Source: an uncultured bacterium (lineage in GTDB: Bacteria; Verrucomicrobiota; Kiritimatiellia; CAIKKV01; CALHGX01). From it: a stretch of 59,715 nt of DNA. The notes beneath the pieces are model-generated. The model did no database searches. It was not told where the DNA came from and worked only from the letters and a program-made list of their open reading frames with translations. Positions within the stretch are counted from its first letter, which is position 1. Each line of letters opens with the position of its first letter. Positions 8,872 through 16,827 of the stretch are shown here, piece after piece. Position numbers and translations under genes: made by a program. The stretch spans positions 1-59,715 of the forward strand of contig CALHGX010000026.1 of assembly GCA_938031185.1 (NCBI GenBank), in the 5' to 3' direction.

Positions 8872-8948
8872 TGGTCGGGGCGTCGGGATTTGAACCCGAG
8901 ACCTTTTGCACCCCAAGCAAACGCGCTACCAGTCTGCGCTACGCCCCG
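8872..8948 (-). tRNA. tRNA-Pro (anticodon GGG)
   Basis: Read on the minus strand, a 7-bp acceptor stem CGGGGCG/CGCCCCG pairs. The D-loop has CTGGTAGCGC, and the T-arm has GGGTTCAAATCCC. The anticodon loop TTGGGGT is closed by TTTGC/GCAAA, giving anticodon GGG (proline). The 3' CCA is encoded (8872-8874). Length is 77 nt. The 3' end faces the defence island. Confidence 0.93.
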
Positions 8949-9077
8949 ATGGGTTCGGCCGTCCGCCGCGCGCGCGGCGGCTGTTGAGCCGCAGGGGGGC
9001 GCGGACCGTTCGGCTGCAAATGGCAAGCGCAACCTAACAAGGAGGGGCATCAGCGTCAAGCCGGCCCGGACACGGCG

Positions 9078-9968
9078 TCACTTCATCAGCAGGAGGCTGA
9101 GTGCCATGACCAGCATGCCACTGACCAAACCGAGCAGGCTGTCATGCCCGCGGCCATAAGCGCGGCTGGTGGGCAGCAGCTCGTCCAGGCTGATGTAGAC
9201 CATGACGCCGGCCACGCCCGCAAACAACGCGCCGGTGAGTGGGGGCGGCGGCTGAAACCCCCTGCCAAAAAAAGCGAGCATAACCACATAGGCCAGCAAT
9301 GCGCCGAAGGGTTCGGCCAAGCCGCTGAGCAGAGAATACGTGAACGCCATGCGGCGGCTGCCGGTGGCGTAGAAGATCGGCACGGATACGCTGATGCCTT
9401 CAGGAATGTTATGCAGCGCAATGGCGACGGCGATGGCCAGTCCGAGGCCGGGATTGTGCAGGGCGGCCAGAAACGTCGCCAATCCCTCAGGAAAGTTATG
9501 AATGGTGATGGCGAGGGCGGTAAAAAGCCCCGTGCGCAGCAATCCGCGGCGTCGGTGATCGTGTAGGCCGGGTTCCCGCGGATGCTCTTTGGCGATGTCC
9601 TCGAAATGCGGCCGCGGCGCGGTGGGATCATGGAGCGGCGCGGTTTCGGCTTCACTATGCGTTTCGTGGGGATTGCCCGCGGCGGGGATCAGATTATCAA
9701 TGACCGCAATCACGAAAAGGCCGCCGAAAAACGCGGCGGCATTGAGCCACGCGCCGAGGCGTTCACCATAGGCGTCCGCCAGCGCTGTGTGGCCTTTCGC
9801 CAGTATTTCCACAAAGGAAACGTAGAGCATGACGCCGGCGGAAAACCCTGTGGCGACGGAGAGGAAACGATAATTCGTGCGACGGGCGAGAAAGGCGATG
9901 GCGCTGCCGATGCCGGTGGCGAGGCCGGCCAGCAACGTGAGACCGAAGGCGACCAGCAAAGGACTCAT
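9078..9968 (-). CDS. zupT: ZIP-family divalent metal transporter (ZupT-like)
   Basis: About 296 residues. I chose the ATG at 9968 ([15 protein letters not shown]) because GAGGGG lies six bases upstream; longer in-frame starts reach 10058. Eight hydrophobic segments are predicted by eye. The metal-site motifs HNFPEG and HNIPEG in adjacent helices are diagnostic of ZIP transporters of the ZupT type, which import zinc and other divalent cations across the inner membrane. A His/Asp/Glu-rich loop before them ([15 protein letters not shown]) is the usual metal-binding loop. It is divergent from the macro-Nudix gene, with a plausible promoter in between. Confidence 0.93.
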   Translation of the reverse strand: MSPLLVAFGLTLLAGLATGIGSAIAFLARRTNYRFLSVATGFSAGVMLYVSFVEILAKGHTALADAYGERLGAWLNAAAFFGGLFVIAVIDNLIPAAGNPHETHSEAETAPLHDPTAPRPHFEDIAKEHPREPGLHDHRRRGLLRTGLFTALAITIHNFPEGLATFLAALHNPGLGLAIAVAIALHNIPEGISVSVPIFYATGSRRMAFTYSLLSGLAEPFGALLAYVVMLAFFGRGFQPPPPLTGALFAGVAGVMVYISLDELLPTSRAYGRGHDSLLGLVSGMLVMALSLLLMK

Positions 9969-10029
9969 CCCCATCCCCTCAAAGGGTTTCCGGCGCTTGA
10001 CCGCCATGTTTCCGGGCCAACGGCGCTTG

Positions 10030-10058
10030 ATACTGCTGGCAGCCGCAGAGGGTGTCAA
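10030..10058 (-). promoter_or_regulatory. candidate sigma70-type promoter for zupT
   Basis: On the minus strand, TTGACA (10053-10058) is followed after 17 bp by CAGTAT (10030-10035). The -35 box is perfect and the -10 box is weak (3/6). It lies 62 bp upstream of the chosen zupT start. Confidence 0.4.
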
Positions 10059-10076
10059 GGCCTGCTCAAGTCAACC

Positions 10077-10105
10077 TTGAAGGGTTAAATCGGCTTTGCG
10101 AGTAT
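10077..10105 (+). promoter_or_regulatory. candidate promoter for macro-Nudix/hflX operon
   Basis: TTGAAG (10077-10082), a 17-bp spacer and GAGTAT (10100-10105), followed by the start codon at 10148. Moderate match only. Confidence 0.3.
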
Positions 10106-10147
10106 CCAATGGGCAAACGAGGTGACTCGGAGCAGCACGCGAGGGCC

Positions 10148-11221
10148 ATGAACAGCGAGATCAGGGCGATACAGGCGGACATTACGACGCTGGAGGCGGA
10201 TGCTATCGTCAATGCGGCGAACGAATCGTTGCTGGGGGGCGGCGGGGTGGACGGCGCCATTCACCGGGCGGCAGGTCCGGAATTGCTGCAGGAGTGTCGG
10301 CGGCTGGGGGGCTGCAAAACGGGCGATGCCAAAATCACCAAGGGCTATCGGCTGCCGGCGCGCTGGGTGATCCACACCGTCGGCCCGATCTGGCGCGGCG
10401 GGACAAGCGGAGAGCCGGAGCTTCTGGCGTCCTGTTATCGGCGCAGCCTGGAAGTGGCGGCGGAACACGGCGTAAGTTCAATTGCATTTCCCTGCATCAG
10501 CACAGGCGTTTACAACTACCCGCCGAACCTTGCGGCGGAAGTCGCGGTCCGCACGGTGCGCGAAACTCTGGCCCTGTTGCCACGGGCGATCTCGGTGACG
10601 TTTTGCTGTTTTTCTCCGCGCGATTTGGCGTTGTATGAGAAGCTGCTTGGGTTGGAATCGCCCAAAACCGGCACGGAGGAAACCGTCGCTTCGCGGGTGG
10701 TTCACGAGGGCCGATTGCTGCGGGTGGAGGTGCACGAAGTGGCGCTGCCCGACGGACGACGGACCGCAAGGGAAATCGTGCGGCATCCCGGCGCGGTAGC
10801 GGTGCTGGCACGGCGGCCGGACGGGGATTTTCTTTTGGTGCGGCAGTACCGCAAGGCTGTGGAGCGGATGATGCTCGAAGTGGTGGCCGGCACACGCGAT
10901 CCCGGCGAGGACTGGGCCGCCTGCGCAGCGCGGGAGCTGGAAGAAGAAACGGGCTATCGGCCGCAGCGCCTGCAATTTCTCGGTCGCATCGTGCCGGCGC
11001 CGGGTTATACGGATGAGATGCTGCACGTTTTTTTCGCCGAAGTCGAAGCGGGCGACGGCGCGCATGCCCCGGACGCGGACGAGCGGATTGAGTTGGCGCC
11101 ACTGTCCGCGGCGGCGTTGGACGGCATGATTCGCCGTGGGGAAATTGAGGACGCCAAGACGCTCGCGGCCTGGCTCCTCTACACACGGCGGCTGCTGGCC
11201 GACGGTTCTCCGAATTTCTGA
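10148..11221 (+). CDS. macrodomain-Nudix hydrolase fusion (ADP-ribose processing)
   Basis: About 357 residues from ATG 10148; an in-frame ATG at 10109 is possible. Residues 1-170 form a MacroD-type macrodomain with [20 protein letters not shown] and STGVYNYP, which bind and hydrolyse O-acetyl-ADP-ribose or protein-bound ADP-ribose. Residues 180-357 form an ADP-ribose-pyrophosphatase-type Nudix domain with a perfect Nudix box, G248-x5-E254-x7-RELEEETGY (to 270). The first domain would release ADP-ribose and the second would cleave it to AMP and ribose 5-phosphate. The two activities are normally separate proteins. HflX follows after 9 bp, so they are probably co-transcribed. Confidence 0.9.
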   Translation: MNSEIRAIQADITTLEADAIVNAANESLLGGGGVDGAIHRAAGPELLQECRRLGGCKTGDAKITKGYRLPARWVIHTVGPIWRGGTSGEPELLASCYRRSLEVAAEHGVSSIAFPCISTGVYNYPPNLAAEVAVRTVRETLALLPRAISVTFCCFSPRDLALYEKLLGLESPKTGTEETVASRVVHEGRLLRVEVHEVALPDGRRTAREIVRHPGAVAVLARRPDGDFLLVRQYRKAVERMMLEVVAGTRDPGEDWAACAARELEEETGYRPQRLQFLGRIVPAPGYTDEMLHVFFAEVEAGDGAHAPDADERIELAPLSAAALDGMIRRGEIEDAKTLAAWLLYTRRLLADGSPNF

Positions 11222-11230
11222 GCAGGCACT

Positions 11231-12331
11231 ATGGCGGCTCAAACACTGACCACGGTTCGGGCGGAGAAAGCGCTGCTGGTACAAGTTGTTCTTGGGCGGC
11301 AGGGCCGCGAGCATGCCGCCGATTCGCTGGCCGAGCTGGAACGACTGGCCGACACGGCGGGCGCGGTGGTGGTGGGCCATTTGACCCAGCGGCGGCAGAC
11401 GCCTACGGCCAAACACCTCATCGGGCCGGGCAAGCTGGAGGAGATCAAGCTGGCCTGTCGCAAAACCGGGGCCAACCTGGTGATCTTCGACAACGAGCTT
11501 TCGCCGAGCCAGGTGAACAACCTGGACATGGACCTTGGCGTCAAGGTCATAGATCGTACGGAGGTCATTCTCCAGATTTTCGCACGGCGTGCCCGGTCGG
11601 CGGAAGCGCAGATCGAGGTGGAGCTGGCCCAGCTTCAGTATTTGATCACGCGGCTGCCGGTTTCGGAGAAGCAGGCGCGATTCACGGGTGGCATTGGCAT
11701 GCGAGGGCCCGGCGAAAGTCCGCTGCGGCTTCGTAACGAGCCGATGCGGCGTCGTATCCGCGACCTGCAGCGGCAGTTGGCGGCGATTCAGGAGCGGCGA
11801 CGGCTCACACGCGCCCGGCGGCCCTGGCCGGTGGTGTGTCTGGTGGGCTATACCAATGCCGGGAAATCCACCCTGCTGAACGCGCTGGCCGCGACGGAAG
11901 ATGCCTATGTGGACGACCGATTGTTCGCCACGCTGGACACCAAGAGCCGCCTTGTGCGTTTGCCGGACGGGCGGGACGCGCTCTGCACGGACACGGTGGG
12001 CTTTATTCGACATCTGCCGCATAGTTTGATCGCGGCGTTTCGCTCGACGCTGGATGAAGTGCGGGAGGCCGATCTCCTCCTGCACGTGGTGGATGCGGGG
12101 CACCCCTATGCCCGGGAGCATTGCGATGTGGTGTTCGACACCTTGCGCGAGATCGGTGCTGGGGATGTGCCGTCGCTTATACTGCTCAATCAATGCGATC
12201 GGCCGGAAGCGGCGGCCGCCGTTCCGGAGTTGATGGCGTTACACCCGGGAGCTATCCCCATCAGTGCGCGGCGACGGGAAGGGTTGGACGAAGTCAAGAA
12301 ACGGATTGTGGTCCTGTTGCCGCGGGGATAA
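11231..12331 (+). CDS. hflX: GTPase HflX
   Basis: 366 residues, the usual length. An N-terminal HflX domain (IGPGKLEEIK, ELSPSQVNNL, VIDRTEVILQIFARRA) is followed by a GTPase domain with G1 GYTNAGKST, G3 DTVGF and the family's LFATLD. HflX binds the 50S subunit and splits stalled ribosomes under stress. Two deviations stand out. G4 reads NQCD instead of NKxD. The linker usually reading RGPGETQLE... is RGPGESPLRLRN. Both could alter nucleotide affinity, but the remaining motifs are intact. Confidence 0.93.
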   Translation: MAAQTLTTVRAEKALLVQVVLGRQGREHAADSLAELERLADTAGAVVVGHLTQRRQTPTAKHLIGPGKLEEIKLACRKTGANLVIFDNELSPSQVNNLDMDLGVKVIDRTEVILQIFARRARSAEAQIEVELAQLQYLITRLPVSEKQARFTGGIGMRGPGESPLRLRNEPMRRRIRDLQRQLAAIQERRRLTRARRPWPVVCLVGYTNAGKSTLLNALAATEDAYVDDRLFATLDTKSRLVRLPDGRDALCTDTVGFIRHLPHSLIAAFRSTLDEVREADLLLHVVDAGHPYAREHCDVVFDTLREIGAGDVPSLILLNQCDRPEAAAAVPELMALHPGAIPISARRREGLDEVKKRIVVLLPRG

Positions 12332-12403
12332 GAAAAGAGCTTTGATTTGCGGGCCTAATTTGGACGGCCACGGGCCTGTTCGTTTTTAGAGAGGGGTGCA
12401 ACC

Positions 12404-14485
12404 GTGAATCGAGCATTGGTTTGTGGGGCTCTTGGTGTGGCTCTTGTTACATGCATCCGAGCGGCGCCGGCCGCCGCGATTTCGTCCGTGCAAAGCGGGG
12501 ACTGGCATGTTCCGGCCACATGGGAACAAGGGGTCGTGCCGCAAGCGGGCGACGAGGTAACAGTGGTCTCTGGCCATGTGGTGGCGGTGCGCCGTGCGAC
12601 CGAAGCCTTGGCGGCGTTGCGCGTGGACGGTGCGTTGATCTCCCAGGCATGGGATGCGCCGATTCAGGCAGCGGAGTTGATCATTGAAGGCGTGGTAAGC
12701 CATGCGGCCAACACGGATACCAATGGCGCCGATGGATGGACCGCCGACGCCCGGCTCCTGATCCTGTGTTCCAATCTGGTTCTGAGGCGCAGCGGCAAAG
12801 TGGATACAACGGGGAAGGGATATCCGCCGGGGGATAGTTACGGAAGCGGCCGGGGGCCGGGCGGCGGATTTGGAGGCCACAGCCCCGGAGGAGCTAGTCA
12901 CGGCGGCAAGGGCAGCGCGGCGTATTATTCGGGGAGTGGTGCGCGGTATGGCGATGCGAGGTGTCCGGAACAGCCGGGTTCATCCGGAGGCGGATGGGGC
13001 GGAGATCAACCCCGTGGCAGTGGTGGTGCGGGCGGCGGCGCGGTTCGCATCATTGCGGGGGGCGACGTGGCCTTGGACGGTCAAGTCGTGGCGGATGGCG
13101 CGCATGGCGGCCCACACAGCGGCGCAGGGGGGGCAGGCGGGTCGGTCTGGATCACTTGCGCGCGACTTCTCGGCGACGGCGCCGTGCTGGCACGAGGCGG
13201 GGCGGGTCATGCGCATGGAGGGAGCGGCGGGGGCGGTCGCGTTTCGCTGGAGTACCGCGAGTGCGCGTTCGCGGGGATCGTAGACTTGGGCAGCCTGTTC
13301 AGCGAAGGGTGGGGATGGCAAGGGCCCGGCGATCCCGGCACCCTGTGGGCGTCGGATGGCGCGATGCTCCGCGACGTCATGAAGGGGCAGCGTTTTCGTT
13401 GGACAGGGCCACCGCTTCGCTGGGAGGCGGAGCGCCTAGACATGGTGAACAGCGAAATCTGGCTCGACCTCACCAATGCCGCAGCCCCGCGGGTGAAGGG
13501 GGCTGTGACGCTGAATCGCAGCGTGCTCTGTTTGATGGCATGGCCGGAGGTGCTGGTGGATACAATGCTGGAGGTGGGTGGGGACTTGGTGTTGACCAAT
13601 GGAAGCACGTTGAAGCTATGGAGTGGACAGCCGAACGCGGTGAATGGCGGGGAGCGCGTGTTGGTGGGCGGTGAATTACGGGTGATGACCGGTTGCCGGG
13701 TCCTGCCGCATGCCTATCCGAATTTCCGGCGGCATGCTGGGTTTGGCGTGTATGCGTTTCGGCAGGATGCCGACGGATGGGAGCGCCCGGATCCGGCGAC
13801 GACCACTAATGGCGGCGTGGTGCGATTCGAGGTGGGCGCGTTGCGCGTCGACGAAGGCGGCGAGATCCATGCATCGGCGCGAGGCTATGCCGGGGGCGTC
13901 ATCGTGGGGGGGCAAACCAATCAAGGAGCGGGCTTCGGCCCCGGCGGCACCTTTGGGGCCTTTGCAGGAGGGGCAAGTCATGGCGGTGCGGGCCGGCCGG
14001 GCCTTCATGGAGCGCCTGCGGGCAAGGTGTATGGCGACGAACAGGCGCCGACAAAGGCCGGCAGCGGGGGTGGAGCGGACATGGAGCGGCCAAGCTGGGG
14101 CGGCGACGGCGGCGGAATGATCTGGGTAGAAGCACGGCGGCAGGTGGTTGTGGACGGAAATCTGCTCGCCAACGGCGAATCCACGTGGCACGGCGGAGCG
14201 CCGGGATCGGGTGGAGCCATACGAATCACTTGCGGCGCTTTTCGGGGCAGCGGTCAACTGCAGGCGCGCGGTGGCAATGGCGGCGAATACGCCCCTGGTG
14301 CGGGCGGCGGGCGCATTGCCGTACGCAGTGGGAGCACCAACGGCTGGTTCGGCGCCGGGAGCACGCCGGAGGCCGTGGCGGGCGGCGCGAACGGCGCGCG
14401 ACATCCCCGTGCAGGCGAGACGGCGGAAGCCGGAACCGTGTTTTTCAAGGTTCACCCACGCGGCGGCATTGCGACGGATGGATGA
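12404..14485 (+). CDS. secreted glycine-rich protein with G8-like N-terminus
   Basis: 693 residues from GTG 12404. A signal peptide (MNRALVCGALGVALVTC...APAAA) is followed by a G8-like start: GDWHVPATWEQGVVPQAGDEV. Two long glycine-rich modules repeat the same plan, around residues 144-225 and 497-580. Each contains GPGGxFG..., GGASHGG and a later GGG-[AM]-[VI][RW][IV] strand. This pattern is typical of cell-surface or exported proteins in PVC bacteria; function is unknown. No anchor or autotransporter domain is recognisable at the C-terminus. It precedes the MoxR locus by 244 bp, a gap in which I see no gene. Confidence 0.75.
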   Translation: MNRALVCGALGVALVTCIRAAPAAAISSVQSGDWHVPATWEQGVVPQAGDEVTVVSGHVVAVRRATEALAALRVDGALISQAWDAPIQAAELIIEGVVSHAANTDTNGADGWTADARLLILCSNLVLRRSGKVDTTGKGYPPGDSYGSGRGPGGGFGGHSPGGASHGGKGSAAYYSGSGARYGDARCPEQPGSSGGGWGGDQPRGSGGAGGGAVRIIAGGDVALDGQVVADGAHGGPHSGAGGAGGSVWITCARLLGDGAVLARGGAGHAHGGSGGGGRVSLEYRECAFAGIVDLGSLFSEGWGWQGPGDPGTLWASDGAMLRDVMKGQRFRWTGPPLRWEAERLDMVNSEIWLDLTNAAAPRVKGAVTLNRSVLCLMAWPEVLVDTMLEVGGDLVLTNGSTLKLWSGQPNAVNGGERVLVGGELRVMTGCRVLPHAYPNFRRHAGFGVYAFRQDADGWERPDPATTTNGGVVRFEVGALRVDEGGEIHASARGYAGGVIVGGQTNQGAGFGPGGTFGAFAGGASHGGAGRPGLHGAPAGKVYGDEQAPTKAGSGGGADMERPSWGGDGGGMIWVEARRQVVVDGNLLANGESTWHGGAPGSGGAIRITCGAFRGSGQLQARGGNGGEYAPGAGGGRIAVRSGSTNGWFGAGSTPEAVAGGANGARHPRAGETAEAGTVFFKVHPRGGIATDG

Positions 14486-14729
14486 ACCTCATAGTCCGGG
14501 ATGTATCCCTCTTCAACGACGGTGCATACGTAGGTACACACAATAGCGTCAGGTGTTCTCTGCTGTGCCGACCGGCATGGGCCCTAGAAGGCGGCCGTGA
14601 AGTCGACGGAAAAGCCTTTTGTGGCCTTCGAAGAGGCTCCAATTGGGGCACGGAAGCGGTTGGCCTGCTTCTTGCTGTCTTTGCGACGGACTCATTGAAA
14701 TGACTGAAAAAGGAAAGGAACGGCTCGTC

Positions 14730-15740
14730 ATGCAAGGCAATTTGGAGGCGATTGAAAAGCGAGTGGCGGAACTGTCAGCCTGCTATCAGAAAATGATGGA
14801 CGGCTTTGGGCGGGTGATTGTGGGGCAACGGGAGGTGCTGGAGCAGTTGCTGGTGACGATCTTTGCCGGCGGACACAATCTGCTCGAAGGTGTTCCGGGT
14901 TTGGCGAAGACGCTGATGATCAACACGCTGGCGCATCTGCTTTCGCTGGACTTCAAGCGCATTCAGTTCACGCCCGATCTCATGCCGGCGGACATCACGG
15001 GCACCAACGTGATCGAAGAGGATCATGTGAGCGGAAAGCGGGCGCCGGTGTTCATTGCCGGGCCGATCTTTACGAACGTGCTCCTGGCCGACGAGATCAA
15101 CCGCACGCCGCCGAAGACCCAGTCGGCGCTGTTGCAGGGCATGCAGGAGAAGGAAGTCACCGCGGCGGGCAAGACCTACAAGCTGTCGCTGCCCTTTTTC
15201 GTGCTGGCGACGCAGAACCCCATTGACCAGGAAGGTACGTATCCGCTGCCGGAGGCGCAGAAGGACCGCTTTCTGATGAACACCTTCATCGGCTATCCGG
15301 CGCTCGGCGAAGAAGAGGAAATCGTCACGCGAACGACGGGCGACATTGAAACGATGGCGGAACCGGTTTGCGACCGCGATATGGTGCTGCGGTTTCAGCA
15401 TGTGGTGCGGTCGGTCCCCGTCTCGCCCCACGTGGTGGGCTACGCTGTGGATCTGGCGCGCGCGACGCGGCCGGCGGACTCGACGGCGCCGGCGTTTGTG
15501 CGCGAGCAGGTGACGTGGGGGGCGGGGCCGCGCGCGGGGCAGGCGTTGATTCTGTGCGCCAAGTGCCGCGCGGCGTTGCAGGGGCGCCTGAACGTTTCGT
15601 GCGACGACGTTCGCGCGATGGCGCTGCCCGTGATGCGGCACCGGCTCTCGCCCAGTTTTGTGGCGGAGGCCGAAGGCATCAGCGCCGCCGACATCATCCG
15701 GCGGCTGCTCGAGGCCGTGCCGGAGCGCACCGCTTCCTAA
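14730..15740 (+). CDS. MoxR-family AAA+ ATPase
   Basis: 336 residues from ATG 14730, preceded by AAGGA; in-frame ATG 14700 lacks a ribosome-binding site. Walker A is EGVPGLAKT and Walker B LLADEINRTPPKTQ, with sensor-1 region ATQNPIDQEGTYPLPEAQ and the C-terminal lid. MoxR ATPases act as cytoplasmic chaperones or activators that work with VWA-domain partners, often to mature or insert metal into enzymes or to assemble membrane complexes. It heads the DUF58-BatA-VWA cluster, the canonical arrangement, and is the only MoxR gene in the window even though there are two DUF58/BatA loci. Confidence 0.93.
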   Translation: MQGNLEAIEKRVAELSACYQKMMDGFGRVIVGQREVLEQLLVTIFAGGHNLLEGVPGLAKTLMINTLAHLLSLDFKRIQFTPDLMPADITGTNVIEEDHVSGKRAPVFIAGPIFTNVLLADEINRTPPKTQSALLQGMQEKEVTAAGKTYKLSLPFFVLATQNPIDQEGTYPLPEAQKDRFLMNTFIGYPALGEEEEIVTRTTGDIETMAEPVCDRDMVLRFQHVVRSVPVSPHVVGYAVDLARATRPADSTAPAFVREQVTWGAGPRAGQALILCAKCRAALQGRLNVSCDDVRAMALPVMRHRLSPSFVAEAEGISAADIIRRLLEAVPERTAS

Positions 15741-15786
15741 GCGGCGCGGTTTTCCTGGAGGCGCGGCGGCGCGCGCGGAGCCTGAC

Positions 15787-16812
15787 ATGGCGGGCCAAAC
15801 TACTACAAAGCGGGCGAACGGAGCGGGTCGGTTATCTGGATGGCGTCAATGGACCCGGCGCCTTCGCGGCGCGTTGGAGCGGGAGGGACCGCGGGTAACG
15901 ACCGAGGTGCGCCGAGCTGAGGGGCCGATACCGTACCTTGATCCGGCCGTGGTGATGAAGCTCGGACTTTCTCCGCTAGTGGCACGCTGCGTGGTTGAAG
16001 GATTCCTCTCCGGCCTGCATCGAAGCCCGTTTCGGGGGTTTTCCGTGGAGTTTGCGGATCATCGCGAGTACGTGCCTGGCGACGACCTCAAGTTCCTGGA
16101 CTGGATGCTGTATGCACGGACGGACCATTACTACATCAAGCGCAGCGAGGAGGAGACCAATGTCCGGTGCTATCTCATGCTCGACCGGTCCGCCTCCATG
16201 GCGTTTGGGACCGGGGGCGTCACGAAATGGGACTACGCCTGCTTCCTGGGTTCCTGTCTGGCGTATTTGATGCTCAAGCAGCAGGATGCAGTGAGCCTGG
16301 CGCTGTTCGGGGCGCAGCCCGGCGTGATGGTCCCTCCGCGCTGCCGCAGCACGCACCTGCACCAGATCATGCGCACCATGGCGCAGTTTCCACCGTCGGG
16401 CGGCACCAATTTGCCGGGCAGCCTGCAGGCGCTGGTGCGGCGGCTGAAACGGCGGGGGCTGGTGGTGCTCTTGAGCGACCTGCTGGACCAGCCGGAGGAA
16501 ACGCTGCGGGCGATTCGGCTGATTCGCTCGCATCGGCATGACGCGATTGTTTTTCATCTGCAGGACGAGGCGGAGCGCGTTTTCAATTTTGAGGGGGCGG
16601 CCCGATTTCGGGATGTGGAAACCGGCGAGGAGCTGGTGGTGGATCCGGCGGCGATTCGCGAGACCTACCAGGAGGAGATGGCCGCCCTGGAGGATTTCTA
16701 CCGCCGCGGTCTGGCGGAGATGAAAATTGATTATGTGCCGGTGAACACGCGGGAGCCTTACGACGCCGTGTTCCGCGCCTATTTGCGGCGGCGTGCCGCG
16801 ATGCACCGGTGA
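15787..16812 (+). CDS. DUF58 (VWA-like) protein, copy 1
   Basis: 341 residues from ATG 15787. DUF58 signatures are GxHRSPFRGFSVEFADHREY, VPGDD and LDWMLYARTDHYYIKR. The MIDAS-type motif DRSAS (D133) is intact, so it can bind a divalent metal in the manner of VWA domains. Family role: partner of MoxR, thought to act as an adaptor between ATPase and substrate. A basic, low-complexity N-terminal extension of about 40 residues precedes the domain. It is followed by the BatA-like gene after 15 bp with a good ribosome-binding site (GGAGGA). Confidence 0.92.
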   Translation: MAGQTTTKRANGAGRLSGWRQWTRRLRGALEREGPRVTTEVRRAEGPIPYLDPAVVMKLGLSPLVARCVVEGFLSGLHRSPFRGFSVEFADHREYVPGDDLKFLDWMLYARTDHYYIKRSEEETNVRCYLMLDRSASMAFGTGGVTKWDYACFLGSCLAYLMLKQQDAVSLALFGAQPGVMVPPRCRSTHLHQIMRTMAQFPPSGGTNLPGSLQALVRRLKRRGLVVLLSDLLDQPEETLRAIRLIRSHRHDAIVFHLQDEAERVFNFEGAARFRDVETGEELVVDPAAIRETYQEEMAALEDFYRRGLAEMKIDYVPVNTREPYDAVFRAYLRRRAAMHR

Positions 16813-16827
16813 CGAACGGAGGATGAG

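Noticed and set aside
8365-8916. Long open frames on both strands after the helicase gene
   Set aside because: Composition is Arg/Pro/Gly-rich with no recognisable domain, and the minus-strand frame runs through the tRNA; typical chance frames in high-GC DNA.
10478-12193. 571-codon open frame on the minus strand
   Set aside because: Antisense to macro-Nudix and HflX; no protein-like features.
12820-14340. Repetitive GGC-rich DNA that could be taken for a CRISPR or satellite array
   Set aside because: The repetition is at codon level in a glycine-rich protein; spacing is irregular and there are no identical repeats with unique spacers.
14619-14729. Earlier start for the MoxR gene
   Set aside because: No ribosome-binding site upstream, and the added residues do not resemble the family N-terminus; ATG 14730 has AAGGA.
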